Shown: one piece after another, positions 32,353 to 40,962 of the stretch
How the letters are laid out: each line of letters opens with the position of its first letter
Numbering within the stretch: position 1 is the first letter of the stretch
Assembly: GCA_963783505.1 (NCBI GenBank)
Contig: CAWAOP010000025.1
Span: forward strand, 186,001 to 250,000
Source: BOG-224 sp963783505
GTDB lineage: Bacteria > Acidobacteriota > Terriglobia > Bryobacterales > Bryobacteraceae
Length of the DNA: 64,000 bases
Direction of reading: 5' to 3'
The notes under the pieces: generated by a model
Databases searched by the model: none
Told to the model about the DNA's origin: nothing
The model's input: the letters and a program-made list of their open reading frames with translations, nothing else
Position numbers and translations under genes: made by a program

Positions 32353-35300
32353 ATGATCCGCTCCCTGGTCGATTTCGCGCTCAATAACCGCATCATGGTC
32401 CTCGCGGCCACTTTGCTCCTGCTCGCGTGGGGCGCGATCGCCTTCCATCAACTCCCCGTCGAGGCCTATCCCGACGTAGCGAACAACTACGTCGAGATCA
32501 TCACCCAGTGGCCCGGCATCTCGGCTGAGCAAATCGAGCAGCAAGTGACGATTCCGCTCGAAACCGTCATGAACGGCATACCCGGCATCGCGCATCTGCG
32601 CTCGTTCTCCATCTTCGGTCTCTCGGATCTGAAGCTGATCTTCGAGGACGACACGGAAAATCAGTGGAACCGCGAGCGCGTTCTCGAGCGCCTCACCCAG
32701 GTATCCTTGCCGCCCGGCGTCTCGCCGCAAATGGGCACGGACTGGAGCCCCGTTGGCCAGATCTACTTCTACACGCTGCGCAGCACGAATCCCGCCTGCG
32801 ACGTAATGGAGCTGAAGTCCATCGAAGATTGGATCGTCGAGAAGAACCTGAAGTCGGTCCCCGATATCGTGGATGTCGCCACCTTCGGCGGTCCCACGCG
32901 CGAATATCAGGTGCGCGTCGATCCGAACAAACTCATCGCCTACGGCCTCAACTTAGGCCAAGTCGAACAGCAACTCGCCAACAACAACGTCAACGCCGGC
33001 GGCAGCTTCCTGGAAGCGGGACTCCAACAGATCAACGTACGCGAGGTCGGTTTGGTCCGCAATGTTCAGGACATCGCAAACACAGTCATCCTGACGAAAA
33101 ACGGCGCGCCGCTCAAGATCAAAGATATCGCCACGGTCGCGCAAGGCCCCAAGATCCGATTGGGCCAATTCGCCCGCGCCATCCGCCGCGAAGATGGCAA
33201 GATCATCGACAACGACGACGTGGTCTCCGCCTGGGTTCCCATGCGCAAAGGCGCCGACGCCGAGACGGCCCTCAAAGCTTTGCATGCCAAGGTGGACGAA
33301 TTGAACGACCGCATCCTGCCCGCCGGCGTGAAAATCGTTCCCTTCATCGACCGCAGCGATCTGGTTCACCACACCACGCACACCGTTCTGCATAATCTCA
33401 CCGAAGGCATCATTCTGGTCGTGCTGATCCTGTTGCTCTTCCTCGGCAACTTGCGCGGCGCCATCATCGTCGCCCTCACCATTCCGTTCTCGCTTCTGTT
33501 CGCGGCGTCCTGCCTCAAGCTGAAAGGCATTCCCGCGAATCTGCTTTCGCTCGGCGCGCTCGATTTCGGCATGGTCGTCGATGGCGCCGTGGTCATGGTC
33601 GAGAACATCGTTCGCCATCTCAGCCATCCCGATCCGGACCATCGAAGAACTCCCAAGGAGAAAATCTTCGACGGCGGCCCACGAAGTGCAGCGCCCGGTG
33701 TTCTACGCCATCGCCATCATCATCACCGCGTATTTGCCCATCTTCACGCTGCAGCGCGTGGAAGGCCGGCTGTTCAAGCCCATGGCCTGGACCGTGGCTT
33801 TCGCGCTGCTGGGCGCGCTGCTGTTTTCGATGCTCGTGGCGCCGGTTCTCGCCAGCCTCTTCTTCCCTCGCGGGACGCGCGAGTGGCGTAACCCCGTCAT
33901 GGAGTGGATCACGCGCGCCTACCGCGCGACTCTCCGCTGGGCCATTCGCCTGCGCTGGCTCACCGTCGCGGGCGGAGTGGCCAGCCTGCTGCTATCCATC
34001 TACCTCTCCCTCAGCGGCATTATCGGCTCGGAGTTCCTACCGCACCTCGATGAGGGCGCGATGTGGGTTCGCGGAACGCTGGCCCCCAGCACCGGCCCGA
34101 GCGAAGGCATTCGCGTCGCCAACCAGGCGCGCGTCTTGCTCTGCTCGTTTCCCGAAGCCACCGAATGCACCAGCCAGGTGGGCCGCCCCGACGATGGAAC
34201 CGACACCACCGGCTTCTTCAATACCGAATACTTCGTCGGCCTCAAGCCCAAAGAGCAATGGCGGCCCGCGTTTCACCAGAATAAGGATGAACTCATTGCC
34301 GCCATGAACAAGGAGCTGGAGAAGATCCCCGGCGCCCTTTGGAATTTCTCGCAACCCATCGCCGACAACATGGAGGAAGCCGTCAGCGGCGTCAAGGGCG
34401 AGCTCGCTACTAAAATTTACGGCGACGACCTGGGCGTCCTCGAGCAGAAGGCCGACCAGATCGTCTCCGTGATGCGCGGCGTCAAAGGCATCGCGGATCT
34501 CGGCGTGTTCCGCGTGCTCGGTCAGCCGAACCTCAACGTGACCGTGGACCGCAAACAGGCCGCCCGCTATCAGATCAACGTGGCCGACGTCCAGGACGCC
34601 ATTCAGACCGCGGTCGGAGGAAACGCGGTCACGCAGGTCCTGCAAGGCGAAGCGCGCTACGACCTGGTGATGCGCTATCTGCCGCAATACCGCGACACCA
34701 AAGAGGCAGTCCAGCGGATTCGCCTGCTCGCGCCCTCGGGCGAGCGCGTCTCCCTCGCCCAGCTCTGCTCCATCGAACAGCGCGACGGCGCCTCCGAAAT
34801 CTACCGCGAAGGCAACGAGCGCTATATCGCCGTCAAGTACAGCGTCCGCGACCGCGATCTCGGCAGCGCCGTCGAGGAGTCCATTCGCAAGGTGAACGCG
34901 CAGGTCCAGCTTCCGCGCGGATATCGCATCAACTGGGAAGGCGAATACGAAAGCCAGAAACGTAGCGAGGCACGGCTCATGGTGATCGTCCCGCTCACCA
35001 TCCTGCTCATCTTCCTGATTCTCTATTCCATGTTCCGTTCGTTCAAATGGGGGATCCTGATTCTCGTCAACGTGATGTTGGCCCGCATCGGCGGCCTGCT
35101 CGCGCTCCTGGTGACGCACACCAATTTCAGCGTCTCTACCGGCGTCGGCTTCCTGGCCTTATTCGGAGTCTCGGTTCAGACCGGCGTCATCATGCTGGAG
35201 TACATCAACCAGAAGCGGTCTCACGGCTCGCCGATTCTCGAATCCGCCATCGAAGGCGCGGTCCTGCGCCTCCGCCCCATCATGATGACCATGCTCGTGG

Positions 35301-35491
35301 CTACGCTCGGCCTGCTGCCCGCCGCGCTCTCTCACGACATAGGCTCCGATTCGCAACGCCCGTTCGCCATCGTCATTGTCGGCGGCCTGCTGCCCACTCT
35401 CGTGACCAGCATCATCATTCTGCCGACCCTCTACGTCTGGATGGCCGGCGATAACGACGTCCTCCCCGAGCCCGAACCGAGCGGCGAGTAA
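32353..35491 (+). CDS. Heavy-metal-type RND efflux pump (CzcA/CusA family), one frameshift
   Basis: Frames 32353-33655 and 33655-35491 together encode a pump of about 1045 residues, normal for the family. The first transmembrane helix is IMVLAATLLLLAWGAIAFHQ and the porter domain begins LPVEAYPDVANNYVEIITQW. TM4 has DFGMVVDGAVVMVEN; the Asp pair and VDGAVV fit the divalent-metal (Czc/HME1-like) rather than the copper type. The second half includes SEFLPHLDEGAMWVRGTLAP and ends with the TM10-12 block (RLRPIMMTMLVATLGLLPAA). The break is in EKIF-TAAHEVQRPV near 33672 and disappears if one G is removed (TTCGACG to TTCACG). Substrate (Zn, Co, Cd or similar) is inferred. Confidence 0.9.
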
Positions 35492-35625
35492 GCCATCACG
35501 CACCTTTTTCATGCCGCGACTGCCGGGACGTCAGACCCCCCGTCAGACCCCTGTCAGACCCCAGACGACGGGCCTCGCCGTTCGATATGCTAGCATTCAG
35601 GGGACTACGGTAGCGCGGACCGCCT

Positions 35626-37593
35626 ATGCGCAAGACCTCACAGAATCCTCTCCTCCGCGATCAAACGCCGTGGAGATCCGGGGCCAAAGCAAGCCCTCGG
35701 CGCCCGGTGTTGACGCTGAGCCTGTTCGCCGGGGCTGGCGGCCTCGACCACGGTTTCAAAAGGGCGGGATACGTGATAGTGGCCGCTGTCGAATTGGAAG
35801 AGTCTTACTGTCAAAGCCTCCGCGCGAATGCGGAAAATCCGGTCGGGTTTCAGCCAACTAGCATCATATGTAGTGACATCAGGAAGTTTGACCCAACTCC
35901 ATACGCAAAGCTAGGAATAGAATGTGTCATTGGCGGGCCACCCTGCCAGACGTTTTCCGCTGCGGGAAGACGTTCCGGAGGAGTAATTGGCACCGGAGAC
36001 GAGCGCGGCCAGCTTTTCAAATCTTACAGCGCAATCTTGGATGTACTCCACCCGAAGGTTTTTGTCTTCGAGAACGTGTACGGACTTCCTGGGGCGAATA
36101 ACGGCGGCCCTTGGCGCCAGATCGTGGCAGGTTTCGCGGACCTCGGGTACAATCTGCGGGCTGAAGTGCTAGATAGTGCGGACTACGGGGTTCCACAGCA
36201 CCGTGACCGCCTTTTGATGGTGGGCTGTCGTGCCGGGGATTTTCGCTTCCCATTGCCCACGCACGGCCCGGATTCGCCTTCGGGGCTGCCATTTGTTTCC
36301 ACCCTTGACGCTATCCAAGAACTGCAGGACCCTGACGAAGCGCCTCATGAATCTCTCGGCGGCCTTTACGGTCACCTCTTACCGCTAGTTCCACCGGGCC
36401 TTAACTACGCATTCTTTACACGCGAGATGGGCCACCCCGCTCCCGTGTTTGCTTGGCGGTCCAAATTCCACGACTTTCTGTACAAGGTGAACCCCGACGA
36501 GCCGTGCCGCACCATCAAAGCTCAACCAGGAAAATTCACAGGGCCATTCCACTGGAAAAATCGGCATTTCACACAGGCCGAGCTGAAACGGCTGCAAACA
36601 TTCCCGGACGACTACAGGCTGGTCGGGAGCTATGGAAGAGTCGTCGAGCAGATCGGAAACTCGGTTCCACCTCTGCTGGCGGAAGTCATCGCGGTCTCGG
36701 TCAGGGAGCAACTCTTGGACAAAGTCAAAGACCTGACCTTCCCTCCGCGCCCTCCGGGCTTTGTGTCGCAGTTCCGCCGGCGGCAGCGCGACCGGACATT
36801 CCGATATAAGGCGGTCGCGGCACGCGAACTCGGGCAGACCGAACCCGCCCAGCTCGGCAAGCTTCGGCGCGGAGGGGACGAGCGATACTTCGCGGCGTTC
36901 AGGGGGTTCTTCACGCGGTCGTTCTCGCGGCGGGCTATCCGAGACGGCGACGGCGGCCAGATGTACCGGGTAGAAAGCTGCCACGATGAATCCACGCTCA
37001 GGCTGAGAATCAAAAGGACCAATCCCGAACTGCCAGGCCACACGCCGCTATTTGGCATCACTATAGTAGGCCTTCGGAAATACCTCGATATGATCGATAG
37101 CGTCGAGGTCGCGACAGAAGACTGTACGGTGGACGACCTGTTCGCGGCGTGGGGGATAACCGAGCGGGAGCTTACGGCTCGATCCAGGTTCTTTACGCTC
37201 ATTGACATCTACGGCCATTACGCAAATCGGGGCGACACGGTCAAGATCCGGACGCGTATCGAGGCTCAGGACGGTTCGCCGGTTGATCGCGCATTGGAAG
37301 TATTTGGGCAGTCCGAAAACTGCGGCTTTACGTTGACCGAATCCGAAGCATGTCGGCTGGTTCGTGTCCAGACCGGCGTGCTGCAGACCGTGATCCATGC
37401 CGTTAGGCAATTGCGTTACGACCTCAGAACTTGGCGTACGCACCCGACTCTTGAAAGCAACCAGGTCCTTTGTACGTATCCCTTTCCACTGCTATCCGGG
37501 AAAGCGCAACTCGAACGCCGATTGACGCGTCCGGTTTCCAGCCTTGCGCGCCTCGCGTCGCTGGAGCAGATGTCGCTGCTAGATGGTGCTTAA
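35626..37593 (+). CDS. DNA (cytosine-5) methyltransferase of a type II R-M system
   Basis: The 655-residue protein has all the C5-methyltransferase blocks in order: SAM loop LSLFAGAGGL (residues 31-40), catalytic GGPPCQTFS (Cys107), VFVFENVYG (ENV 149-151), YGVPQHRDRLLMVG (QHRDR 191-195), and QIGNSVPP (motif X, near 345). The remaining 300 residues form a long C-terminal extension not seen in minimal Dcm-like enzymes; I cannot assign it. GC content is lower than in neighbours by eye, consistent with transfer. The endonuclease gene starts inside its stop codon (TAATG), so the two are translationally coupled. It protects host DNA by making 5-methylcytosine at the enzyme's site. Confidence 0.94.
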   Translation: MRKTSQNPLLRDQTPWRSGAKASPRRPVLTLSLFAGAGGLDHGFKRAGYVIVAAVELEESYCQSLRANAENPVGFQPTSIICSDIRKFDPTPYAKLGIECVIGGPPCQTFSAAGRRSGGVIGTGDERGQLFKSYSAILDVLHPKVFVFENVYGLPGANNGGPWRQIVAGFADLGYNLRAEVLDSADYGVPQHRDRLLMVGCRAGDFRFPLPTHGPDSPSGLPFVSTLDAIQELQDPDEAPHESLGGLYGHLLPLVPPGLNYAFFTREMGHPAPVFAWRSKFHDFLYKVNPDEPCRTIKAQPGKFTGPFHWKNRHFTQAELKRLQTFPDDYRLVGSYGRVVEQIGNSVPPLLAEVIAVSVREQLLDKVKDLTFPPRPPGFVSQFRRRQRDRTFRYKAVAARELGQTEPAQLGKLRRGGDERYFAAFRGFFTRSFSRRAIRDGDGGQMYRVESCHDESTLRLRIKRTNPELPGHTPLFGITIVGLRKYLDMIDSVEVATEDCTVDDLFAAWGITERELTARSRFFTLIDIYGHYANRGDTVKIRTRIEAQDGSPVDRALEVFGQSENCGFTLTESEACRLVRVQTGVLQTVIHAVRQLRYDLRTWRTHPTLESNQVLCTYPFPLLSGKAQLERRLTRPVSSLARLASLEQMSLLDGA

Positions 37594-38780
37594 TGCCTGA
37601 AGAACCAGCAGAAAAACAAAATAGGCAGCCCGGACGACCCCAAGATGGTATCCAGCAACAGGAGTTCAAATATGTCGAGAGGCTCCGATCGACTCTAATT
37701 AGCCACTATGCGTACGCCGAAGAGCTTGTCAAGATTAACGAGGTCGGCAGGCTAAAGGAGCGTCTCGGCGACACGCTTTACAACACCGTTGCCGCACTGG
37801 GTTCAACTCGGCACGCAGCCCGGGGTGTTGCATTGACCCTGCTTAGCTTCAAAACCGTCCGGCCCGATCAGGACATTCGGTACCATAAGGCCGAGCAGCC
37901 CGGCGGCTTCTCCGCGCGGACCCTCGACGCATCGGCGACCGTACCTTTCCTGCGCGAGCGCGGTCTTGAGTACAATGTCGAGACTCACTGGCTGAGCCAA
38001 ACTCTCTCTTTTGCGGGCCCGTACACCAGGGAGCAGGCACTAAAGACCGTCCCGAAGGAGGCAGGTCCGCTCCTCATTGAGGTACTCAACTCGGTCGAGG
38101 AACTGGGGGTTCCGGATTTGGCAGGAGACTGTGCGGTGCTGCTCCTCGCGAAGTTGATCCAGCGTAGAAACCAGGGCACGGTTCAACTAACTATTCCCAA
38201 GAACCTTACCATCAGCCAAATCGCAGGTTTGCTCGAGACTCACTTCGCGGCCGGCTATACGACGAACGCCCCGAGACTCCCGCAAGTGGCGATTTACTCG
38301 ATGTACCAGTGCCTGACCGCATCGATGCCCAGATACAAGGATATGCATCTGGAAAAGCTGCTCAGGATGAAGGCGGCGGACCGCAAGGCCGGGACAGTGG
38401 GCGACATTGTTGTGTCGCGCAACGGGAACCCGGTGGAGGCTGTCGAGATCAAGTTCGATGTGCCGATAAGGCTGGATCACGTCGCCGAGGCGGTGGAGAA
38501 GATAAAAACAGCCTCGGTGGAGCGGTATCTGATTCTCTCGACAGATGGCGTCGATCCAGACGAATACGCCAAGATCAACGAATATACGCACAGCTTTAGA
38601 CAGATCAATGGCTGCGAGATTATCGTGAACGGGGTCTTGGATACGATAAAGTACTACTTGCGATTGCTGTCGGCCACCGTTGAGTTCATCGTGAGCTACA
38701 CAAAACTCTTAAACGAAGATGAGGATTTGAAGTACGAGCACCGCAAGGCCTGGAATGACTGCTGTGCCAAGCTAGGCTAA
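37593..38780 (+). CDS. Type II restriction endonuclease, SacI-like family
   Basis: The ATG at 37593 overlaps the methyltransferase stop (TAATG). The 395-residue protein shows blocks I associate with the SacI-type family (RE_SacI): TRHAARGVALTLLSFKTVRP, then QDIRYHKAEQPGGFSARTLD and TVPFLRERGLEYNVETHWLS, and a late block with VGDIVVSRNGNPVEAVEIKF that looks like a PD-(D/E)xK core (D-I-V...E-I-K). If it shares SacI specificity the target would be GAGCTC, but that is inference from family only. It pairs with the C5 methyltransferase upstream and the Vsr nuclease downstream. The frame is intact, so the system may be active. Confidence 0.72.
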   Translation: MPEEPAEKQNRQPGRPQDGIQQQEFKYVERLRSTLISHYAYAEELVKINEVGRLKERLGDTLYNTVAALGSTRHAARGVALTLLSFKTVRPDQDIRYHKAEQPGGFSARTLDASATVPFLRERGLEYNVETHWLSQTLSFAGPYTREQALKTVPKEAGPLLIEVLNSVEELGVPDLAGDCAVLLLAKLIQRRNQGTVQLTIPKNLTISQIAGLLETHFAAGYTTNAPRLPQVAIYSMYQCLTASMPRYKDMHLEKLLRMKAADRKAGTVGDIVVSRNGNPVEAVEIKFDVPIRLDHVAEAVEKIKTASVERYLILSTDGVDPDEYAKINEYTHSFRQINGCEIIVNGVLDTIKYYLRLLSATVEFIVSYTKLLNEDEDLKYEHRKAWNDCCAKLG

Positions 38781-38781
38781 T

Positions 38782-38973
38782 ATGCACCCGGGGCGCTCCA
38801 TCAAGAGCGAGAGAGGTACTGGGCATCGAGATTGCCCAGTCGCGGTGAGGTATCTTGCCCCGGGGAGGCACTGGGCCGCGGCCTTCCTGCTGCTCTGGGA
38901 TACTCGGCATTACCCCGAAGCCCAGCTTAACTGGGAGCAGACAGGGGCTAATCGGTCAATCGCCGCGCTTTAG
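38782..38973 (+). CDS. Possible small protein between endonuclease and vsr
   Basis: A 63-codon frame begins two bases after the endonuclease stop and ends three bases before the vsr stop on the other strand, exactly filling the gap. Its sequence includes VAVRYLAPGRHWAAAFLLLW and DTRHYPEAQLNWEQTG. There is no good ribosome site (it could rely on coupling) and I recognise no family. The snug fit may be chance. Confidence 0.3.
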   Translation: MHPGRSIKSERGTGHRDCPVAVRYLAPGRHWAAAFLLLWDTRHYPEAQLNWEQTGANRSIAAL

Positions 38974-38976
38974 AAG

Positions 38977-39429
38977 TTAGTGCCGCCGCGCTACAACAGC
39001 CCGGACGATCCGGCGTGCAATACCGTCTACCCGCCCGATTATGTCGTGTTCCCACACCCGAATAACCTGCCATCCGGCTCGACGGAGTTCCGCGTTGACG
39101 GAGGTGTCCCGCGCCCGGTTAGAGATGATCTTGGCGCACCAATACTCTGAGTTCGACCCTGCTCGAAGCTTAGCATCGAGGGATTCCCAGTTACGTCCGT
39201 GCCAGAAATCGCCGTCGCAGAACACTGCGACCCTGCTTGAGGCAAAGACGATATCCGGTTTTCCGGGCAGATCCGCCACGTTCTTCCGAAAACGAAGCCC
39301 AAGCAGCCAGAGGCGGCGGCGAAGGAGCCGTTCTGGTCCCGTGTCCACCGCTCGGTTGGCGCGTTTTGACCGTGAGCTTGCTCCAGAAACTGGCCGCAGG
39401 TTCCTAAAACTTGGGGTTCTACGTTCCAT
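38977..39429 (-). CDS. vsr: Very-short-patch-repair endonuclease (Vsr family)
   Basis: From the ATG at 39429 (MERRTPSFRNLRPVSGASS) the protein has 150 residues. It has TGPERLLRRRLWLLGLRFRK, the catalytic Asp in LPGKPDIVFASSRVAVF, and CDGDFWHGRNW, equivalent to the FxHGCFWHxHxC zinc/active-site block of Vsr but with some ligands changed (D-G-D-F-W-H). A later WQVIRVWEHDI closes the fold. Vsr nicks next to T:G mismatches made when 5-methylcytosine deaminates, so it belongs with the C5 methyltransferase. It converges on the R-M genes. An ATG at 39489 is an alternative but adds a non-homologous leader. Confidence 0.9.
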   Translation of the reverse strand: MERRTPSFRNLRPVSGASSRSKRANRAVDTGPERLLRRRLWLLGLRFRKNVADLPGKPDIVFASSRVAVFCDGDFWHGRNWESLDAKLRAGSNSEYWCAKIISNRARDTSVNAELRRAGWQVIRVWEHDIIGRVDGIARRIVRAVVARRH

Positions 39430-39527
39430 CTCGTCACCGCACGGCCAACAAGACCAATCTACCCAGGTTCTGTCCTGAGCGCAAGGCATTGGGGATTCGT
39501 GGGTACTCCGGCCAAAGGCCGGCGTCT

Positions 39528-39951
39528 CTACACAAACGCCATCACCAGATCCGGCCCTCGCCGCGTGAGCTGCTTGGCCCGCGCCGCCATATCCGCGAGA
39601 AACGCCTCCCGGTCCGCCGGCGCGATCAACGCATGAGCGCCCTTTCCGTACTGAATCCGCACCCTGTCAATCGCTACCGTCAGCCCGAGCGCGTCTTCCG
39701 TTGAACGGCCCCACGAAGAGAATCGCCTCATACGGAATCGCCCGGCGGATGAGTCCCGAGTGAATTACCAGACCTATTTCCGTGGTCTCATACCATTGCG
39801 GATATCCGCAAATCCCAACCGCCAGGAACAACGGAATCGTCAGCCAAAAACCGAATCCCGCGAACGGCCCGAGCACGCCTAATCCCAGCGCCGCCACGAT
39901 CCACCAATCCACCTTCGCCCGATGCGTCATGACTCCCGCCGCTCCGCTCAT
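39528..39951 (-). CDS. Membrane PH-domain protein, paralogue of 2963-3397, one frameshift
   Basis: Frames 39951-39700 and 39720-39528 combine into about 140 residues with the same plan as the protein at 2963: two N-terminal hydrophobic segments (WWIVAALGLGVLGPFAGFGF, WLTIPLFLAVGICGYP), QWYETTEIGLVIHSGLIRR with AIPYEAILFVGP, then STEDALGLTVAIDRVRIQYG and ending LTRRGPDLVMAFV. Removing one T in CCGTTCAACG near 39700 joins the frames (GPSTEDALG). Both paralogues keep the I-P-Y residues before the second half. ATG 39930 (MTHRAKVDWW) is an alternative start. Function unknown. Confidence 0.65.
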
Positions 39952-40038
39952 ATATATGAATACGATCCACCCAGCCGCCAGTTAACAAAACCCACGAGCC
40001 CAGGCAGGCATTAAGGTAAGGCCAATCTCCAGCATTCC

Positions 40039-40088
40039 CGTGGCGCGGGCTGTCAAGCCTGCCGGGCCGAGACTCGTCTCGGCCTTTT
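40039..40088 (+). repeat. Second REP family, reference copy
   Basis: GTGGCGCGGGCTGTCAAGCC is followed by TGCCGGGCCGAGACTCGTCT and CGGCCTTTT. It ends in a GGCCGAGA/TCTCGGCC hairpin plus T4, so it can act as a terminator. Other copies or halves: 4411-4437, 5051-5080, 54391-54455. The loop of this hairpin is where both MITE-like elements inserted. Confidence 0.6.
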
Positions 40089-40177
40089 AGAAAGTGGGCT
40101 TGACAGCCGACTCTCGAAGCCTGGCGGCTTGCGCCACGGGCTACAACCGGCCGTACTCCAACGCCTATGGCTGGTCC

Positions 40178-40215
40178 GCGGCCCCAGCCCCTAGCCCCTA
40201 GCCCCCGGCCCCCGC
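40178..40215 (-). repeat. G4-prone repeat that supplies the pspA stop codon
   Basis: The minus strand carries five runs of four to five G with CC, CTA or CTG spacers (GGGGGCTAGGGGCTAGGGG). The pspA-like gene ends inside it: GGG-CCG-GGG-GCT-AGG-GGC-TAG gives GPGARG and the stop. A matching repeat ends the nfeD-like gene at 42530. Confidence 0.7.
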
Positions 40216-40862
40216 TTCGCCTTCAACTCCTCCAGCAACCGGTCAATTTCCTGATGCTTCTCCAGCGACGCAAACTGCGCTTCGACGTCGTCCGCCAGAA
40301 GCTCGCTATGCGCCTGCGCCGTGGCTTCCGTGTGGTTGACCTTGCGCTTCATGCGGTCGAACGCCGCCGCGTGCGAGTCTTCGCCCATCGCCGCGCCCGC
40401 CTGCGTGGCCTTGCCCAAGGCCCTTGCGCGCCGGTGCTGGGCGATCAGCATCTCGCTCTTCGACTCCGCTTCCGCCAGCTTCTGTTGCAGCTTCAGCAGC
40501 GCCGTCTTCAGGTTCTCCACCTGCGTCTTCTGATCTTCCACCTGCTGCCGGAAACTCGCCGTCATGGATTGATAGCTCATGGCGCGCTCCAGCGCGGCCC
40601 GCGCCAGCGCGTCATCGCCCTTGTCCACCGCCAACTCCGCGCGCTTTCTCCACTGCCGCTCGTTGTCCTCGTTCTCGCGCGCGCGTGTCTCCAGCACGTG
40701 TTGGTCGGCGATCGAAATCGCCACCTGCGTCTTCACCTGGAGCAACTGGTTCTGCATGTCCAGGATGACTTGCTTGATCATCTTCTCCGGGTCTTCCGCC
40801 TTGTCAACCAAATCGTTCACGTTGGCCCGAATAAGCGTAGAAACTCTCTCTAAGAGCGCCAT
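40191..40862 (-). CDS. pspA: PspA/IM30 family protein
   Basis: From the ATG at 40862 (MALLERVSTLIRANVNDLVD) the 223-residue protein is almost wholly coiled coil, with the PspA/Vipp1 opening helix followed by DKAEDPEKMIKQVILDMQNQ and LENLKTAL-type heptads (VENLKTALLKLQQKLAEAES). PspA binds stressed inner membrane and forms scaffolds that limit proton leakage. A longer frame from 40904 adds a non-homologous leader. It lies 100 bp downstream of the flotillin gene on the same strand; PspA, flotillin and NfeD-like proteins are a recurrent membrane-stress cluster. Its last residues and stop codon come from a G-rich repeat. Confidence 0.92.
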   Translation of the reverse strand: MALLERVSTLIRANVNDLVDKAEDPEKMIKQVILDMQNQLLQVKTQVAISIADQHVLETRARENEDNERQWRKRAELAVDKGDDALARAALERAMSYQSMTASFRQQVEDQKTQVENLKTALLKLQQKLAEAESKSEMLIAQHRRARALGKATQAGAAMGEDSHAAAFDRMKRKVNHTEATAQAHSELLADDVEAQFASLEKHQEIDRLLEELKAKRGPGARG

Positions 40863-40962
40863 ACCCCATCTCCTTTTCGCCGGCCGCGTGTGTGCGGCCG
40901 TCATTCCGTTGCCGTCCTCCCTGCGCCGGTCTCTGAAGCCGGCGCAAGGAGGATGCGTGTAA

